Virus record (IMG/VR): IMGVR_UViG_3300042287_000166 | Location: 1 to 31,516 of that record | DNA: 31,516 nt | From: a virus | Strand: one strand, 5' to 3' | In this document: one piece after another, positions 1-6,251 of the stretch | Layout: each line of letters begins with the position of its first letter | How positions within the stretch are numbered: the stretch's first letter is position 1 | Notes under the pieces: model-generated | The model's database searches: none | What the model was told of the DNA's origin: nothing | The model's input: the letters and a program-made list of their open reading frames with translations, nothing else | Position numbers and translations under genes: made by a program

Positions 1-2179
1 CATTAACATCTAGCTTGTAACCTGCATCTGTTGTAGTATTTATTAGTACGTTATTTGATTGAGAAAGTGAAATAATACTAGTAGTCCCCCTTCTTATATC
101 CCATCTAACTCCATTTACATCAAAATAATTACTAATTCTTAATCCATTAGTATTATCAGATAATTGAACGTAATCACTAAATCCGTTTAGTGTTTCAGAT
201 TTTGTACTTTTAATTAAATCACTAAACGTAGCACTTGTACCATTTAATGCTCCTGTAAGAGTACCTCCTGTTAAAGGTAAGTAAGCTGATAAATTACTTG
301 TTAAAGCTAATGTTCCATTTGCACTCGGTAGTGTATAAGTATAAGATACACTTTTTAAAAACCCTTGGATTGTAATATCGTCTTGAAAATAAGCACCTCC
401 GCTTTGTACTCTTAATCCATAACCTGTTCCACTATTTTGAATGTTTAATGTTTGCCCAGAACTTGCGCTACTAAATGTTTTAGCTCCTGCAAATGTTTGC
501 GTTCCCGTAGTAACTACACCTCCAAAACTTGCGTCTGCTGGTTGTAAATTTAAAAGACTACCAACTATACTAGCTCCGTTTGCGTTTGGTGTTATACCGA
601 TAGCAGCTAAAGATAAAACTGTGTATTGTGGTATATTTAAAGTATTACTTATAAATGTAGCCGCACCGCTTGTTCCACTCGTGGTTAGCGTGATTGTGTT
701 TTGCTTACTATTAAATGTAGTCCAATTAGCTGAACTCAAAGCACCTCTATTTGTAGCACTTGCAGTTGGTAAATTAAAAGTGTGGGTATCTAAAACACTA
801 GAAATATTAAAATCAGTACCAGTCGTTCCAACCGCAAAGTATTGAGTATTAGCGGTTAATCCATTTAACGCTGCAATACCACCTGCGAAAGTTGTAGTTA
901 CTAAACACAAGGTATTATCCTCGGTATGCAAAGTAACTGTACGACCGCCTGAATTATCTACAATGTAAACTCTTAAAGCTAACCTATCGGTAATTAATAA
1001 AACAGTTTCGGGTACTGCTAAAGACGTGATATATAAATCAGTTGTAGTTCCGCCTGTTATTTCTTCAGGAACTGCAACCGAACTAGCAATACTTGTAAAA
1101 GTCGAACCGTTATATTTTAATAGTTCTACATAAAACTTTTGAGAGCCTCCACTAGAGGAAACATTAAAAAACAATTCAAAGTTCCACGCGCCACCTGGAA
1201 TAAGCAATCTATTAGGGTTACCCGCATCGGTTAAGAATTGAGAAATTAAGCCGTTACCTGTTAAATTAAAATCAGTACCTCCACCAATTACGGCACTGTT
1301 AGCCATCTGCTTATAAGTCGCCACACTTGCAGCAACCGAACCATTTAAATAATAATTAACATTAGCCCCTCCGCTTGAAGTTGAAGGAATAGTTGCTAAA
1401 GTTCCATCGCCACGAATGTATTGAGAAGCCGAACCGATAGCAGTAACCTCTAAAGTCCCTGAGCTTGTTATAGGTGAATTAGCAACGCTAAACGCAACTG
1501 GCATTGTTAAACCAACGCTAGTAACCGAACCAACCCCTGCACCAATATCCGCTAAAACTTCAGCTCCTGTACGGTATTTAACAACTCCATCTTCAGAAAC
1601 TAGAAACTTATCTGTGTCATATAGCGCGTTTTGAATATTAGCTATTTTTAAACGTAAAGCAGTATCTATTCGTAAAGCTTCTGTATTGTTTACTCTTATT
1701 ATAAAGTCGTTGTTTATGGTCGACCCTATATAAGCATCGTTATCTATGCCCGGATTGATAATCCCGAAACTTGCATAGCTTGACGTTCCATCTGTTAAGT
1801 GTATAGCGTTACCGATTTCTTCAAGAATTGAATCACCGACCGCGCCTGTGCTTGTAAACTTTGCAATATTTCCAGTCGTTCCCGAAATACTAGAACTTGA
1901 CGCGCCACCAATATCTGATAAGACTTCGGAAGCGGTTCGATACGAAACGGAATTATCTGCTTTTAGGCTTAGAAATTTTGTAGCTGCTCCTAAGTCTGTA
2001 AGTGCTGAAAGTATTAGCGTTCCATCAATTTCGATATCGGTCGAAGAAAGTTGTAATGGGATTTCATTTCCAAATCCATCTGTGATTCTTTTCTTTACGC
2101 CTGTGATTGTATTGTTATCGGTTACCTTTAAAAGTGAATCGTAGGTTTCCGATATTAATTCGCCTGTAAGTGTAGCCAT
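1..2179 (-). CDS. Tail fibre, N-terminal part (runs off the left edge)
   Basis: The frame starts at an ATG at 2179 (MATLTGELISET) and stays open to base 1, giving 726 complete codons. It is rich in Gly, Ser, Thr and Asn and carries phrases typical of Bacteroidota phage fibres, such as SQYIRGDGTLATIP, SSANWTTFNSKQN and YLPLTGGTLTGAL. No signal peptide or membrane segment is seen. The last codons read GYKLDVN, which is also what the right edge of the window encodes in the same frame. If the molecule is circular, this part joins 29713-31386 to make one protein of about 1,283 residues. The expected role is a long trimeric fibre for host recognition, an inference from composition and repeats. The gene lies just downstream of a 119-residue gene. 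Confidence 0.8.
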   Translation of the reverse strand, partial: MATLTGELISETYDSLLKVTDNNTITGVKKRITDGFGNEIPLQLSSTDIEIDGTLILSALTDLGAATKFLSLKADNSVSYRTASEVLSDIGGASSSSISGTTGNIAKFTSTGAVGDSILEEIGNAIHLTDGTSSYASFGIINPGIDNDAYIGSTINNDFIIRVNNTEALRIDTALRLKIANIQNALYDTDKFLVSEDGVVKYRTGAEVLADIGAGVGSVTSVGLTMPVAFSVANSPITSSGTLEVTAIGSASQYIRGDGTLATIPSTSSGGANVNYYLNGSVAASVATYKQMANSAVIGGGTDFNLTGNGLISQFLTDAGNPNRLLIPGGAWNFELFFNVSSSGGSQKFYVELLKYNGSTFTSIASSVAVPEEITGGTTTDLYITSLAVPETVLLITDRLALRVYIVDNSGGRTVTLHTEDNTLCLVTTTFAGGIAALNGLTANTQYFAVGTTGTDFNISSVLDTHTFNLPTASATNRGALSSANWTTFNSKQNTITLTTSGTSGAATFISNTLNIPQYTVLSLAAIGITPNANGASIVGSLLNLQPADASFGGVVTTGTQTFAGAKTFSSASSGQTLNIQNSGTGYGLRVQSGGAYFQDDITIQGFLKSVSYTYTLPSANGTLALTSNLSAYLPLTGGTLTGALNGTSATFSDLIKSTKSETLNGFSDYVQLSDNTNGLRISNYFDVNGVRWDIRRGTTSIISLSQSNNVLINTTTDAGYKLDVN
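6..131. repeat. Left copy of the 126-bp terminal direct repeat
   Basis: Bases 6-131 are identical to 31391-31516. Bases 1-4 also match, with one mismatch at base 5 (a here, t at 31390), which is synonymous in the fibre frame (GTT versus GTA, both Val). The simplest reading is an assembly overlap from a circular or circularly permuted genome. A physical terminal repeat is less likely because it would cut the fibre gene in half. Confidence 0.9.
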
Positions 2180-2539
2180 TTATTTATATGTTATAAAATC
2201 TTCCGATTGTCCGTTATATTCAGTGAAAGTAAAAGCTTCACCAACTAATTTCATTTTACCGATTTCTAATTGTTTTTTTATTTCTGGTTCTTCTTGAAAT
2301 TCAAAAACTTGATAAGTCCAAAATCCCTCGGTTGCGTTTAAAAAATAATCATTTACGTTTATCTCAAATTCTGAATATCTTTCGATATATAAACTTTCAT
2401 TCAATGCTTCAAAGATAACGATTTCATTTGTAATATCGTTCACAAATTCAAACAAGTAAATAGGTGATTCAATCGTCACCTTTTCAAGCGACAAAACCAA
2501 ATCTTTTACAGTTCCTTTTTCAAAAAGTATCATAATCAT
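2180..2539 (-). CDS. Hypothetical small virion-type protein upstream of the fibre gene
   Basis: 119 residues from an ATG at 2539 (a second ATG two codons on is possible). The sequence is acidic and aromatic with alternating hydrophobic residues, for example SPIYLFEFVND and GFWTYQVFEFQ, which suggests a beta-sandwich. The stop codon ends one base before the fibre ATG at 2179, so the two genes are almost certainly co-transcribed. Small beta proteins of this look are common beside tail-fibre genes in Bacteroidota phages, so a baseplate or fibre-associated role is plausible, but I do not recognise a named family. The first gene after the control region at 2540-2876, it must have a promoter there or be reached by read-through of two terminators. 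Confidence 0.7.
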   Translation of the reverse strand: MIMILFEKGTVKDLVLSLEKVTIESPIYLFEFVNDITNEIVIFEALNESLYIERYSEFEINVNDYFLNATEGFWTYQVFEFQEEPEIKKQLEIGKMKLVGEAFTFTEYNGQSEDFITYK

Positions 2540-2568
2540 AAATATAATTTTTAGACGTAAAAAACACT

Positions 2569-2645
2569 ATATATATTATTTACTTTACTTTACTTTACTT
2601 TGCGAGTGTTACGAACACATTCCGAACGCGTTACATTTTTTACAA
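2569..2645. repeat. Origin-like segment shared with the initiator gene (copy 1)
   Basis: This segment resembles 20489-20564, inside the DUF4373-like gene, at roughly four of five bases in the same orientation, with one 3-base gap. Both copies hold a TATATATATTA tract, a TTTAC/TTTTAC-rich run, GAGTGTTACGAAC, then GCGTTACATTTT with the two GTTAC cores exactly 22 bp apart. An 11-bp phasing is visible in CGAACACATTC followed by CGAACGCGTTA. Here the matching reading frame is broken by TAA, so conservation is unlikely to be for protein. An iteron or initiator-binding site is the favoured reading; a gene relic is the alternative. Confidence 0.5.
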
Positions 2646-2708
2646 TAGTTTAAATATCAATGAGTTATGAGATTATTTTCTTAGTTTTTTTTTGAAAAAC
2701 CTCCAACG

Positions 2709-2729
2709 TTTCACTAAAGTTTAGTGAAA
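2709..2729. promoter_or_regulatory. Perfect 10+1+10 palindrome, operator-like
   Basis: TTTCACTAAA, a central G at 2719, then TTTAGTGAAA form a perfect inverted repeat. There is no T-tract and the stem is AT-rich, so it looks like a dimer-binding operator rather than a terminator. It lies about 120 bp upstream of the plus-strand -7 box and abuts the 14-bp direct repeat. The protein that would bind it is not identified. Confidence 0.55.
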
Positions 2730-2762
2730 GTATCATGAAACCATGGTAAAAGTATCATGAAA
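2727..2762 (+). repeat. Direct repeat AAAGTATCATGAAA, two copies 22 bp apart
   Basis: Copies lie at 2727-2740 and 2749-2762, identical over 14 bp, with starts 22 bp apart, which is two helical turns and so on the same DNA face. The spacer contains CCATGG. The first copy overlaps the right arm of the palindrome by three bases. The arrangement suggests paired binding sites for a regulator or initiator. A partial third match, AAAGTATCAT at 2524-2533, falls in the start of the 2539 gene and may be chance. Confidence 0.6.
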
Positions 2763-2807
2763 ACATAACTAAAAAACACAAATTTAATGTTTAATATTAT
2801 TATATAT

Positions 2808-2853
2808 TATGACAATTCTATGACAATTAAATACAATATTACTTTTACATTTG
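2808..2853 (+). promoter_or_regulatory. Promoter A: tandem TATGACAAT boxes and TAnnTTTG
   Basis: TATGACAAT occurs at 2808-2816 and 2819-2827, 11 bp apart, followed by exactly 18 bp and TACATTTG at 2846-2853, a match to the Bacteroidota -7 consensus TAnnTTTG. Transcription would begin shortly before the ATG at 2877. The same box pair and the same 18-bp spacer occur at 13363-13408 and 23054-23099 on the other strand, which is strong internal evidence for function. Confidence 0.75.
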
Positions 2854-2876
2854 ATTTATAAACTAAACAAAAAAAC

Positions 2877-2996
2877 ATGGAAATTTTAGCTTTTATCTTT
2901 TGCGCAATACCTATTTTATTTGTACTTTTGTTCGCAACGGCAGTTCACTATTTTATGGAAACACTTAAAAAACACGACAATGAGAAATCTATTTGA
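2877..2996 (+). CDS. 39-residue single-span membrane peptide
   Basis: ATG at 2877 is the first start after promoter A, and the frame ends in TGA at 2994. Residues about 3-26 are strongly hydrophobic (ILAFIFCAIPILFVLLFATAV) and are followed by a charged tail, METLKKHDNEKSI, so a single membrane span is likely. It overlaps the start of the next gene (ATG at 2980) by 17 bases. Nothing identifies its function. Position as first gene of a separately controlled operon would suit a membrane-acting early or exclusion peptide, but that is speculation. Confidence 0.6.
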   Translation: MEILAFIFCAIPILFVLLFATAVHYFMETLKKHDNEKSI

Positions 2997-3198
2997 AAGA
3001 CTAAAACCCGAGCATATTGAAAAGCTCAAAGAAGCACAAACTTTATACCCAGCGACAATTCCAAACTTATTTTTGGAATTAGAGTTAAATACTTTTTGGG
3101 CAGACTTGACTTATTCTTGCGTATTTACTTTGGTAAGTTATTTAGACCTTTACGATTATTCACCTTGTGCAATAGAAAACTTATTTGATAATGACTAA
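2980..3198 (+). CDS. Hypothetical 72-residue protein, plus-strand operon
   Basis: The product begins MRNLFERLKPEHIEKLKEAQ and continues as a helical, mildly acidic protein with an aromatic middle (FWADLTYSCVFTLVSYLDLYDY). The ATG at 2980 is preferred over upstream non-ATG starts because it lies inside the tail of the 39-residue gene, as is usual for coupled genes. It ends 8 bases into the next gene (ATG at 3191). No family recognised. It is one of only three genes on the plus strand. Confidence 0.65.
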   Translation: MRNLFERLKPEHIEKLKEAQTLYPATIPNLFLELELNTFWADLTYSCVFTLVSYLDLYDYSPCAIENLFDND

Positions 3199-3472
3199 GC
3201 TAATCGACAAAATAGAAAAGATTTACCTAGATAAATTTTATGCACTACCAGAGTGCGAAATGAAAACTAAAGCTTTACACGCTTTAAATAATGAAACAAG
3301 TTTTGGGTGGTTAGGTGGCGATATAGCCGACTACCTTGAAGATAATTTACTAAGTGAAGAAGAACACCCTTTTATTTTAGACTTGCTTAAAACGTACGAC
3401 AATCGTTCTAGTGGCTCAAGTCTTTGCAATGGTGAAGGTGGTATAAACATAAAAAGTGGGTGGGGTTTATAA
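3191..3472 (+). CDS. Hypothetical 93-residue protein, last gene of plus-strand operon
   Basis: The start is ATG at 3191 (MTKLIDKIEKIYLDKFY), overlapping the end of the previous gene; an in-frame TTG two codons earlier is less likely. The product is a small helical protein with an acidic middle (ADYLEDNLLSEEEHPF) and a Gly/Ser-rich tail. The tail codons for SGWGL run into the stem of the terminator hairpin at 3457-3482, so stop codon and terminator overlap. No family recognised; the tight overlaps with its neighbours support a shared job. Confidence 0.65.
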   Translation: MTKLIDKIEKIYLDKFYALPECEMKTKALHALNNETSFGWLGGDIADYLEDNLLSEEEHPFILDLLKTYDNRSSGSSLCNGEGGINIKSGWGL

Positions 3473-3488
3473 TTCCCACCCATTTCTT
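3451..3488. terminator. Bidirectional terminator between converging genes
   Basis: TGGGTGGG at 3457-3464 pairs with CCCACCCA at 3475-3482 around a 10-base AT-rich loop. Read leftwards, the hairpin is followed by a run of five T (A at 3451-3455), a good intrinsic terminator for the 3491-4003 gene. Read rightwards it is followed by TTTCTT and closes the plus-strand operon. Confidence 0.8.
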
Positions 3489-3490
3489 AT

Positions 3491-4003
3491 TTAATCTATT
3501 AATGCAGCAATAATTGAAGAAGTAACTTCAGGCGAAAGAGCTTTCTCTTGACCACTAAATGTTAATTCGTAACCTGAACGGTCACCAGTTGCAACACCAG
3601 AGGCAGCAGTTCCAGCGGTGATGTCTAATCCACCCGCTTGACCTAGCATCCAATACTTACCGTTCTTATCTTCAGCAATAGCGATAAGGCTATTTTGAGC
3701 TAATAAAAGAATTTCATTTCTAGTGTTAGCTTGAAGCTTGTTAAGAATTACGGTCAATTCCTGAGCGTAAAAGATTGTCCCGTTTTGAACGGAAGCAGTT
3801 ATCGTTTCAGTAAAAGAAGATGTTTCTTTAATCAAATTATACTTATAGAAAAACTTTCCAACCGCTAAGCTAATGGCAGTAACAACACCAGCAACTTCAG
3901 TTGTACTAACTACATTATTTTGCTCTATAAATAAAACTGATTTTAAACCTCCTAGAGAATCTTTACAGTCTAAAACGTAACCTTGGGTTAAGGCACATGA
4001 CAT
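3491..4003 (-). CDS. Probable major tail (tube) protein
   Basis: 170 residues from an ATG at 4003. The sequence shows alternating beta-strand patterns and phrases such as SCALTQGYVLDCKDSLGG at the N-terminus, SVQNGTIFYAQEL in the middle and DRSGYELTFSGQEKALS near the end. This is the look of a conserved single-domain structural protein found next to capsid genes in Bacteroidota phages, where a tail-tube role is usual. It lies just behind the major capsid gene, with its own terminators on both sides, as expected for a product needed in many copies. The tube assignment rests on context and general appearance. It could instead be another abundant virion protein. Confidence 0.55.
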   Translation of the reverse strand: MSCALTQGYVLDCKDSLGGLKSVLFIEQNNVVSTTEVAGVVTAISLAVGKFFYKYNLIKETSSFTETITASVQNGTIFYAQELTVILNKLQANTRNEILLLAQNSLIAIAEDKNGKYWMLGQAGGLDITAGTAASGVATGDRSGYELTFSGQEKALSPEVTSSIIAALID

Positions 4004-4016
4004 ATATTTGAGTATT

Positions 4017-4047
4017 AAAAAAGGGTAGGCAGTTTATCCACCTACCC
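4017..4047 (-). terminator. Intrinsic terminator after the major capsid gene
   Basis: On the minus strand GGGTAGG (from 4041-4047) pairs with CCTACCC (from 4023-4029) across an 11-base loop and is followed by six T (A at 4017-4022). It sits 25 bp after the capsid stop codon and just before the start of the next gene, so it probably reduces rather than fully blocks downstream transcription. Confidence 0.8.
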
Positions 4048-4072
4048 TCTTTGGTTAAAAATTAATTGTTAA

Positions 4073-5026
4073 TTAAGCAACTCCACCTTCTTGCCAGTAC
4101 ACGATTTCAGTTGGGAAAGCATATTGAACTCCCATTTTGAATTCAGCAACGAAACGCATTTCGTCAGCTTCTTTCGCATAGAACAATTCAAATCTTTCTT
4201 CCTCGTTCAACAAATCTACACCTAAGTAAAGGTTTGACATACGAGTGGCGATAAGCTTATCAGTTCCGTTCAAACCATTTACAGCAATTAGCTTTACGCT
4301 AGTTCCCGGTATAACGATTTCAAAGTCAACTGATTCAGCAGCGTAATGGAAAAGATTTGCAGCCTTTAATGCAACTGTGTACATTCTGAAAGCATCCATT
4401 CCAGCGAAGATAATTACATCACCATTTGAAACAATGTCAGCAGGTATCAAAGTGTAAACTTCATCAACAGCAGCGATAATAGTGCTTGTAGACAATGCAG
4501 CTACGTTACCCGGATTTCCGTCAATAACACCCGCAACTGGAACACCAGCAGGAGCGATAAGCTTCAATAGTCCATCAAACTTGTTTAATTGTGCGTTACC
4601 TGAACCAGTATCACCTTGCCACAACCCAACTTCTAGAGCCTCACCGATTACAGCGATTTTCTTAGCGGTGTACTCGTCAGCAAATGGCATATAATCGTAC
4701 ATTGAACCAGCACGTAAAGCCTTTTGTGTGTACTTAGCCTCGAAAGACTTAGGACAAATAGACTCATTTACTTTAATCTTACCGGGAGTTAATGCTCTTT
4801 GTGTGAAAGCAGTCGTACCGCTTGAAGAAAATCCACAAGTTCCACCTGCTTGGAATACAGCATCGGTTTCCATAAGGTTAATTTTTTCAGACGACTTGAT
4901 GCCGACCTGTACGTTTCCAGCTGCTTCGATTAATTTAGCAGTCTTTGGCGCGAATACTAGAGATGTAGCAAGTTGTTGCTCGTTCTCTTTTACATAATTG
5001 GTTAAACCAGTTAAATCTAAAGCCAT
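4073..5026 (-). CDS. Major capsid protein, HK97-fold type
   Basis: 317 residues from ATG at 5026, a normal size for a HK97-fold capsid subunit. The sequence is Ala/Gly-rich and balanced in charge, with a middle section (KKIAVIGEALEVGLWQGD then STSTIIAAVDEVYTLIPADI) that fits a capsid A-domain/P-domain layout, and an acidic, aromatic C-terminus (FKMGVQYAFPTEIVYWQEGG). Evidence from context is strong: the scaffold-like gene lies 5 bp upstream, the protease before that, and a terminator directly follows. I identify it from pattern and neighbourhood, not from a single catalytic motif. N-terminal processing by the neighbouring protease is possible. Confidence 0.75.
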   Translation of the reverse strand: MALDLTGLTNYVKENEQQLATSLVFAPKTAKLIEAAGNVQVGIKSSEKINLMETDAVFQAGGTCGFSSSGTTAFTQRALTPGKIKVNESICPKSFEAKYTQKALRAGSMYDYMPFADEYTAKKIAVIGEALEVGLWQGDTGSGNAQLNKFDGLLKLIAPAGVPVAGVIDGNPGNVAALSTSTIIAAVDEVYTLIPADIVSNGDVIIFAGMDAFRMYTVALKAANLFHYAAESVDFEIVIPGTSVKLIAVNGLNGTDKLIATRMSNLYLGVDLLNEEERFELFYAKEADEMRFVAEFKMGVQYAFPTEIVYWQEGGVA

Positions 5027-5031
5027 GTTTT

Positions 5032-5601
5032 TTAATTTTTAATTGTTTGAAAAATGTTTTGTAATTTTTTAAAGCTATCCGATTTTACGTTTTTGCTTTG
5101 TGCAAGAAATGTATTTTTCGGTGCTTGTGTTTCTGGAGCGGATTCGATTGTCGCAAAAGCTTCCATGAATTCAATTAGCTTTTTAGTAACCTCATTCAAT
5201 GAACTTACTTTTGTTTCAATCTCGGACATCTTAGAATTGAATGAATCGCTAATCTCAAGAAATTTAGCATCGTAATTAAATGCTTCCTCTTTGCTTTGCT
5301 CAACCTCAACCTCAACAGATACCTCTTCCTCTTCTACCATTTTAACTTCGGCAATTACGCCTGGCTCGGATACGATTACTATCGTTCCATCTTCTAGCTC
5401 GTGCTCACCAACTGGTGCTGGAATTTCTCCTTCTTCTGTAACCACTGAAATTAAACCGCCAACTTCTAACTTGTCGAACTTAACGATTGTGCCATCGGCT
5501 AGAACGCCTTCAGCAAATTCAGTTACCACTTCTGGAGTATTCACAACCTCGTCGGAAAACAGTAAGCTTTTGATTTGTTCTAATGCTTCTTTTGCTTTCA
5601 T
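5032..5601 (-). CDS. Scaffold-like capsid assembly protein
   Basis: 189 residues from ATG at 5601. The middle is very acidic (EVKMVEEEEVSVEVEVEQSKEE, about 105-127) and is followed by a coiled-coil-like stretch (about 133-170), then a basic C-terminus with many Lys. A repeated phrase, LADGTIVKFDKLEVGG and LEDGTIVIVSEPG, points to a small barrel-like element between residues 30 and 100. High charge, helices, a basic tail that could dock on capsid subunits, and a position between protease and major capsid gene all suit a scaffolding protein. The exact family is not recognised. A decoration or protease-inhibitor function is less likely. Confidence 0.6.
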   Translation of the reverse strand: MKAKEALEQIKSLLFSDEVVNTPEVVTEFAEGVLADGTIVKFDKLEVGGLISVVTEEGEIPAPVGEHELEDGTIVIVSEPGVIAEVKMVEEEEVSVEVEVEQSKEEAFNYDAKFLEISDSFNSKMSEIETKVSSLNEVTKKLIEFMEAFATIESAPETQAPKNTFLAQSKNVKSDSFKKLQNIFQTIKN

Positions 5602-5650
5602 ACTTTTTGATTAATAATTATAATATATATGTTAATTGATTTTATGCAAC

Positions 5651-6238
5651 TTAAATCTCAGCGATTCGCAATATCTCTTTTATCTTTTCAAGCATTATAT
5701 CTTCTTTCTTTACAATGTCTGAATAGCCAAAAATACCTTCTACGCTAAAGCCTTGAAATTCGCCTGACTTTACTTTTGCCCAAATGTCCGCGTTATCTAC
5801 TTTGTAACTACCAAACCAAGAACCATCCTTTGCATCTTCAAATCCTTTGATAGGCATTTTACCCATCTCTTTGTTTACTAACCATGATTCAAACATCGTC
5901 ACGCCTTGCACCGCCTTATCTGGATTGTGCATCTCGTTTACATTTGATTGATAACCACGCTTAAAGAATTTTTCTGCTATTTGCTGAATAGTTCCTGAAT
6001 CGAAAACTACGTAATGTTCGCCAAATTCTTCATTATTTCTATAAATTGGAACGTCTGCTAACATCAATGCACCAGATAATATTTGTTTATCTTCGCTTAT
6101 GACTTCAAACTTTAAACGCTCATTGAACGCTAAGAAGTTTTTTTGAATAGCGGGTCTATCAACTAGCGCGATGTAGTCTACTTCGCTATCGTCGGACATA
6201 TCCGAATTGATAATAAGTTTGTAAATTGGTAAGTCCAT
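5651..6238 (-). CDS. Prohead protease, XkdF/S78-2-like
   Basis: 195 residues from ATG at 6238. The start DLPIYKLIINSDMSDDSEVDYIALVDRPAIQKNFLAF is the typical opening of XkdF-like phage serine proteases, with the VDRPAI phrase. H106 (NEMHNPD), then WFGSYKV and GEFQGFSVEGIF (Ser in the last phrase) fit the catalytic His and Ser of the HK97/S78-type fold. Function: cutting of scaffold and capsid N-termini during head maturation. It sits between the tape measure and the scaffold, upstream of the capsid gene. Family assignment is by sequence pattern; catalytic residues are proposed, not proven. Confidence 0.7.
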   Translation of the reverse strand: MDLPIYKLIINSDMSDDSEVDYIALVDRPAIQKNFLAFNERLKFEVISEDKQILSGALMLADVPIYRNNEEFGEHYVVFDSGTIQQIAEKFFKRGYQSNVNEMHNPDKAVQGVTMFESWLVNKEMGKMPIKGFEDAKDGSWFGSYKVDNADIWAKVKSGEFQGFSVEGIFGYSDIVKKEDIMLEKIKEILRIAEI

Positions 6239-6251
6239 ATCTTTAAATATA

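Larger units (their letters stand above)
2540..2876. promoter_or_regulatory. 337-bp intergenic control region, possible origin
   Basis: This is the longest gene-free stretch in the window and the only place where genes diverge (minus-strand gene at 2539, plus-strand operon from 2877). From left to right it holds an AT tract with TTTAC pentamers (about 2578-2601), a segment shared with the initiator gene (2569-2645), a perfect odd-centred palindrome (2709-2729), a 14-bp direct repeat with 22-bp spacing (2727-2762) and a promoter with tandem TATGACAAT boxes (2808-2853). A weak minus-strand -7 match (TAAATTTG at 2779-2786) could serve the 2539 gene. It has no coding frame of note. Being both control region and replication origin is inference. 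Confidence 0.65.

Noticed and set aside
1-131. Physical direct terminal repeat of the virion DNA
   Set aside because: It would split the fibre gene at both ends of the molecule. A circular assembly overlap is simpler, though only end mapping can settle it.
441-2144. Plus-strand open frames across 441-2144
   Set aside because: They lie antisense to the fibre gene, whose minus-strand frame is open throughout and carries typical fibre phrases. The products have no natural features.
2640-2700. Hairpin near GTTTTTTTTTGAAAAAC as a terminator
   Set aside because: The stem is only A-T pairs and there is no upstream gene reading into it; it is probably an AT-rich, easily melted part of the control region.
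2727-2828. CRISPR-like repeat cluster
   Set aside because: Only two units of each repeat occur, spacers are 8 bp or less, and no cas gene is present. Promoter and operator repeats explain them.
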